This document shows, piece after piece, positions 61,242 through 64,000 of a DNA stretch of 64,000 bases (position 1 is its first letter; each line of letters starts with the position of its first letter). The position numbers and the translations under genes were made by a program. Origin of the DNA: CAZEYT01 sp964516295. GTDB taxonomy: Bacteria > Verrucomicrobiota > Verrucomicrobiia > Chthoniobacterales > Terrimicrobiaceae. The notes under the pieces were generated by a model. It was not told the origin of the DNA. It did not search any database and saw only the letters and a program-made list of their open reading frames with translations. The stretch covers positions 1 to 64,000 of the forward strand of contig CAZEYT010000004.1 in the NCBI GenBank assembly GCA_964516295.1, read 5' to 3'.

Positions 61242-61305
61242 GCTGCGCGCAGTCCACGGATCGAAACGGATCGATATTGGTCTGACTCCACCGAGGCGTT
61301 CCGGC

Positions 61306-62202
61306 ATGAAACGACGGGCTTTCCTCCGCCAAGCCGTCGGTTTCACGACCGCGACGCTGGCCGGGTGGCCGGTGTTGCGCGTGATCGGTTCCCAGGTCGA
61401 CGAGGGACCGCTCCGCATTCTTTTCCTTACCGACCTTCATGCGATGAGCGAACGCGGTGCCCCGGACGGCCTCCGGCTCACCGCCGAGCAAATTCAACAA
61501 ATCCCCGCGGATGTCATCATCGGCGGCGGGGATTTTGTCCACGGCGGCTACACGTCGGACACCGCGACCATGGAGCCGAGGTTTGCGCTATGTGCCGCGT
61601 TTCTCAAGCAAATCGGCCGTCCGGTCGAAGCGATTCTTGGAAACCACGACATGGTCGGTGTCCACCACGAGAAAGGCGCCCCCGATCCCGATCCCACCCG
61701 TTCGTTCCGCGAGATGACCGGCACGAAGAGTCTCTGGCGGACCTTTGACGTGAAGGGCCGTCGCTTCTTTGTCGTGCAGTCCGTCGAGCCCGTTGCCGGG
61801 ACCGCGAGTTACCGAGGCCGGGTCTCCGACGAGCAAATGGCCTGGCTGAAAAGCGAGCTCGCATCCACGCCGAAAACGATGCCCCTCATCCTCTGTTCCC
61901 ACATCCCGCTCCGGACCACGTTCAAGCAAATCCAGGAATCCCCGCTCGCCGCGCTGCCCGAGAATCTTGTCGTCGGCAATGCGAATGATGTGCTCGCTCT
62001 TTTTGATCAGCACCGACTCGAACTCGTGCTGCAGGGTCACCTGCATTTCAACGAGTTCCTGCGGGTCAATCAAACGGCGTTCCTCGTGGGCGGCGCTGTC
62101 TGTGGTGCGTGGTGGGACGGAAGCAATCTCGGCACGCCAAGAGGCTTCGGCCTCATCGAACTCGGCGCCGATCCCCGTTGGACCTATCTCCCCACCGCAT
62201 AA
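61306..62202 (+). CDS. Calcineurin-like phosphoesterase with Tat-type signal
   Basis: This protein has 298 residues. KRRAFLRQAVGFTTATLAG is a twin-arginine-like leader. Metal-binding motifs are FLTDLHA, IIGGGDFVHGG, ILGNHDM, CSHIPL and LQGHLHFNE. It is probably exported and cleaves phosphodiesters or monoesters. The ATG before KRRAFL is chosen. It follows the unknown secreted protein by 64 bp and is convergent with rnr (20 bp between stops). Confidence 0.87.
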   Translation: MKRRAFLRQAVGFTTATLAGWPVLRVIGSQVDEGPLRILFLTDLHAMSERGAPDGLRLTAEQIQQIPADVIIGGGDFVHGGYTSDTATMEPRFALCAAFLKQIGRPVEAILGNHDMVGVHHEKGAPDPDPTRSFREMTGTKSLWRTFDVKGRRFFVVQSVEPVAGTASYRGRVSDEQMAWLKSELASTPKTMPLILCSHIPLRTTFKQIQESPLAALPENLVVGNANDVLALFDQHRLELVLQGHLHFNEFLRVNQTAFLVGGAVCGAWWDGSNLGTPRGFGLIELGADPRWTYLPTA

Positions 62203-62222
62203 TCACGGAGCGGGCCGCGGCC

Positions 62223-64000
62223 TCAGGCAATTTTGAAATCGACCTGCTGCTTGAACATGTCGACGCGGGCGACGAGGACTTCGACCATGTCGCCGACTTT
62301 GTAAACCTTCTGCGACCGACGCCCGATGAGCCGCTGGCGGCCGGTGTCGAGCACGTAGAAATCATTGTCGAGCGACGAGACATGGACGAGCCCCGAGAGG
62401 AGAAATTCGGGCAACTCCACAAAGAACCCGTAGTTGCGCACATCAATGATCGCGGCCCGAAAGGGTTCGCCCGTGCGCTTGTTCACCTGCATTTGGAAAA
62501 ACTCGAGTTTCTTCAGACGTACCGATTCCTTTTCCGCTTCGGCAGCAACCCGCTCGGTCGCGGAGATATGCTCGGCCATTGACCCAAGGGCGTTGGAATC
62601 GGGTCCCACTCGGGTGAGCCCGAGGAGACGCTCCAGCGCACGATGTACGATGAGATCGCTATACCGGCGGATCGGGCTGGTGAAATGGGTGTAGTCGGCC
62701 TTCGACAGGCCGTAGTGCCCGAGGGCATCCGGCGAATACTTCGCGCGCTTCAGGCTCTTCAAGAGCGCGATCTTCACCGCCGCCTCGTGCGGTTTTCCAC
62801 GGAGACCGGTGAGCAATTTCTGCAATTCCGGACGCTGCGTGAGATCGCCCGCTTTGACGCCGTGCCCGGCCGCAAACTCGCGGAACTCGGCGAGCTTGTC
62901 GGGGTCCGGCTTTTCATGGATCCGATAGAGCGCTGGCTGGCGGCGGATCTTCAACTCGCGCCCGACCAACTCATTCGCCAGCAGCATGAGTTCTTCGATC
63001 AGTTGGTGCGAAATGTCATTCTCCACCCGCTCCAAGCGGATGGGTTTGCCGGTCTCATCCAACCAGACCTTGATCTCCGGAAAATCCAAATCCAACGAGC
63101 CCGACGCGAAGCGTTTTTTGCGAAGGGTCGATGAGAGTTCCCACGCTGTATGAACCCGCTCGGCGACTTCATCCCCCGGAGGCACGGGTTTCTTCAAAAT
63201 CTCGAAAGCCTGCTTGTAAGTAAGGCGTGCCGCGCTGCGGATGACGGACTTTGCAAAGCGGGCGGACTTCACCTTTCCCTGCCGGGTGATTTCGGCGAAG
63301 ACCGAAAACGCGAGCCGGTCCACATGCGGCTTGAGGCTGCAAATGCCGTTGCTCAGCGCCTCCGGAAGCATCGGGATCACACGATCGGCCAGATAAACAC
63401 TGTTGCCCCGCGAATACGCTTCGCGATCCAGGGCCGACTTCGGGCGGACATAATGCGAGACATCCGCTATGTGAATGCCGACTTTCCATCCGTCTCCGGT
63501 GCGCTCCACATGAATCGCGTCGTCGAAGTCCCGGGCGTCATCGGGATCAATCGTCAGAATGAACTGTCCGCGCAAATCCTCGCGTCGGACGGCTTCTTGG
63601 GCGTCCACTTCCGGAGATACCTGCCCGGCTTCGCGGGTGACATCCGGCGGAAACTCCACCGGGAGGCGATGCTTGCGAATAATCGACAGCATGTCCACGC
63701 CGGGTTTGGAGACAGGTCCAAGAACCTCGATGATGTGCCCCTCGGGATTCACATGACGCGACGGCCACGCATCCAGCTTGGCCACCACTTTGTCGCCGAT
63801 ATTTGCCACCAGCGGCGGCATTGGCGTCTGAAGGTAAAGGTTGTGAACAAACCGCGGATCGTCCGCGACGAGATAGTAGAAATTCTTCGACTTCTGGAGC
63901 GTTCCGACAATTGTTTCGCTCGCCCGCTGGAGAACGCGAATCACACGCCCTTCGCGTCGCGGGGCGCGTCCGGGTTCGCGGACCGGCGGTTTCTCCGCGG
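62223..64000 (-). CDS. rnr: Ribonuclease R, N-terminus cut by window end
   Basis: At least 592 codons are open to the window edge; a GTG at 63944 is not the true start, because RNase R-like sequence (PPVREPGRAPRREGRVIRVLQ) continues upstream. The RNB catalytic core is present: TIDPDDARDFDDAIHVE, GNSVYLADRVIPMLPEALSNGICSL, HFTSPIRRYSDLIVHR. A C-terminal S1 domain (FRAAIIDVRNYGFFVEL, VGDMVEVLVARVD) follows. A Lys-rich tail found in some RNase R proteins is absent. It degrades structured RNA 3' to 5'. Confidence 0.93.
   Translation of the reverse strand, partial: AEKPPVREPGRAPRREGRVIRVLQRASETIVGTLQKSKNFYYLVADDPRFVHNLYLQTPMPPLVANIGDKVVAKLDAWPSRHVNPEGHIIEVLGPVSKPGVDMLSIIRKHRLPVEFPPDVTREAGQVSPEVDAQEAVRREDLRGQFILTIDPDDARDFDDAIHVERTGDGWKVGIHIADVSHYVRPKSALDREAYSRGNSVYLADRVIPMLPEALSNGICSLKPHVDRLAFSVFAEITRQGKVKSARFAKSVIRSAARLTYKQAFEILKKPVPPGDEVAERVHTAWELSSTLRKKRFASGSLDLDFPEIKVWLDETGKPIRLERVENDISHQLIEELMLLANELVGRELKIRRQPALYRIHEKPDPDKLAEFREFAAGHGVKAGDLTQRPELQKLLTGLRGKPHEAAVKIALLKSLKRAKYSPDALGHYGLSKADYTHFTSPIRRYSDLIVHRALERLLGLTRVGPDSNALGSMAEHISATERVAAEAEKESVRLKKLEFFQMQVNKRTGEPFRAAIIDVRNYGFFVELPEFLLSGLVHVSSLDNDFYVLDTGRQRLIGRRSQKVYKVGDMVEVLVARVDMFKQQVDFKIA

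Noticed and set aside
1..64000. CRISPR arrays, rRNA genes, complete prophage
   Set aside because: No regularly spaced repeats, no rRNA-like sequence, and no phage structural genes were found.

Overview
The window is about 60% GC or higher and looks like chromosomal DNA of a Verrucomicrobia-type bacterium (Opitutae/Spartobacteria-like). The pointers are an exosortase, a secreted protein with a VPEP-type C-terminal sorting signal, a metal permease fused to a DtxR-like domain, DUF5069 and PUR-family small proteins, and dispersed CTCTGTG-type intergenic repeats. This placement is inferred from gene content, not from a marker-gene phylogeny.

Layout. 0-26.7 kb is mostly core genome: leuB, trpF and a small membrane protein; a four-gene Mn/Zn/Fe ABC importer operon; an LpxH-like hydrolase; a NusG paralogue; exosortase; an FeS photolyase; a SulP transporter broken by an internal deletion plus frameshift; a CPBP protease whose signal peptide is in another frame; tRNA-Cys with an IS3 remnant against its 3' end; an OmpA-like lipoprotein plus FHA-ABC exporter; a coiled-coil/TPR protein; pyrE; a MATE pump; and a DsbD-like protein with a redoxin.

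26.8-36.5 kb is a minus-strand defence island: hsdR, a 50-residue ORF, an Abi_2/HEPN gene, a fused hsdM-hsdS, a HipA-like kinase, a HIRAN-like protein, an orphan hsdS 3' tail, a 262-residue protein of unknown function, and a PIN ribonuclease. Neighbouring genes in each block overlap or nearly touch, which suggests translational coupling. A serine-recombinase remnant lies just upstream of hsdR.

36.5-42.2 kb holds an RNA methyltransferase with helical repeats, an RluA-type pseudouridine synthase, a PEP-CTERM protein, and a repeat-rich stretch with a 276-bp MITE flanked by TAA duplications. 42.2-48.4 kb is a second, partly decayed defence region: a lower-GC DUF2075 NTPase/nuclease, a HIT protein coupled to an SBD-HNH (SprMcrA-like) endonuclease, and a degenerate type I restriction locus. 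That locus reads hsdM tail, AbiEi antitoxin, doubly frameshifted AbiEii toxin, hsdS head. Both type I loci therefore carry an abortive-infection module inside the operon.

48.6-64 kb returns to core functions: katG, a membrane-anchored helical-repeat protein, a dicarboxylate/amino-acid symporter fused to a solute-binding domain, an AraC regulator divergent from a GH4 glycosidase, an ABC ATPase coupled to a HerA-like ATPase, a calcineurin-like phosphoesterase, and RNase R cut by the window end.
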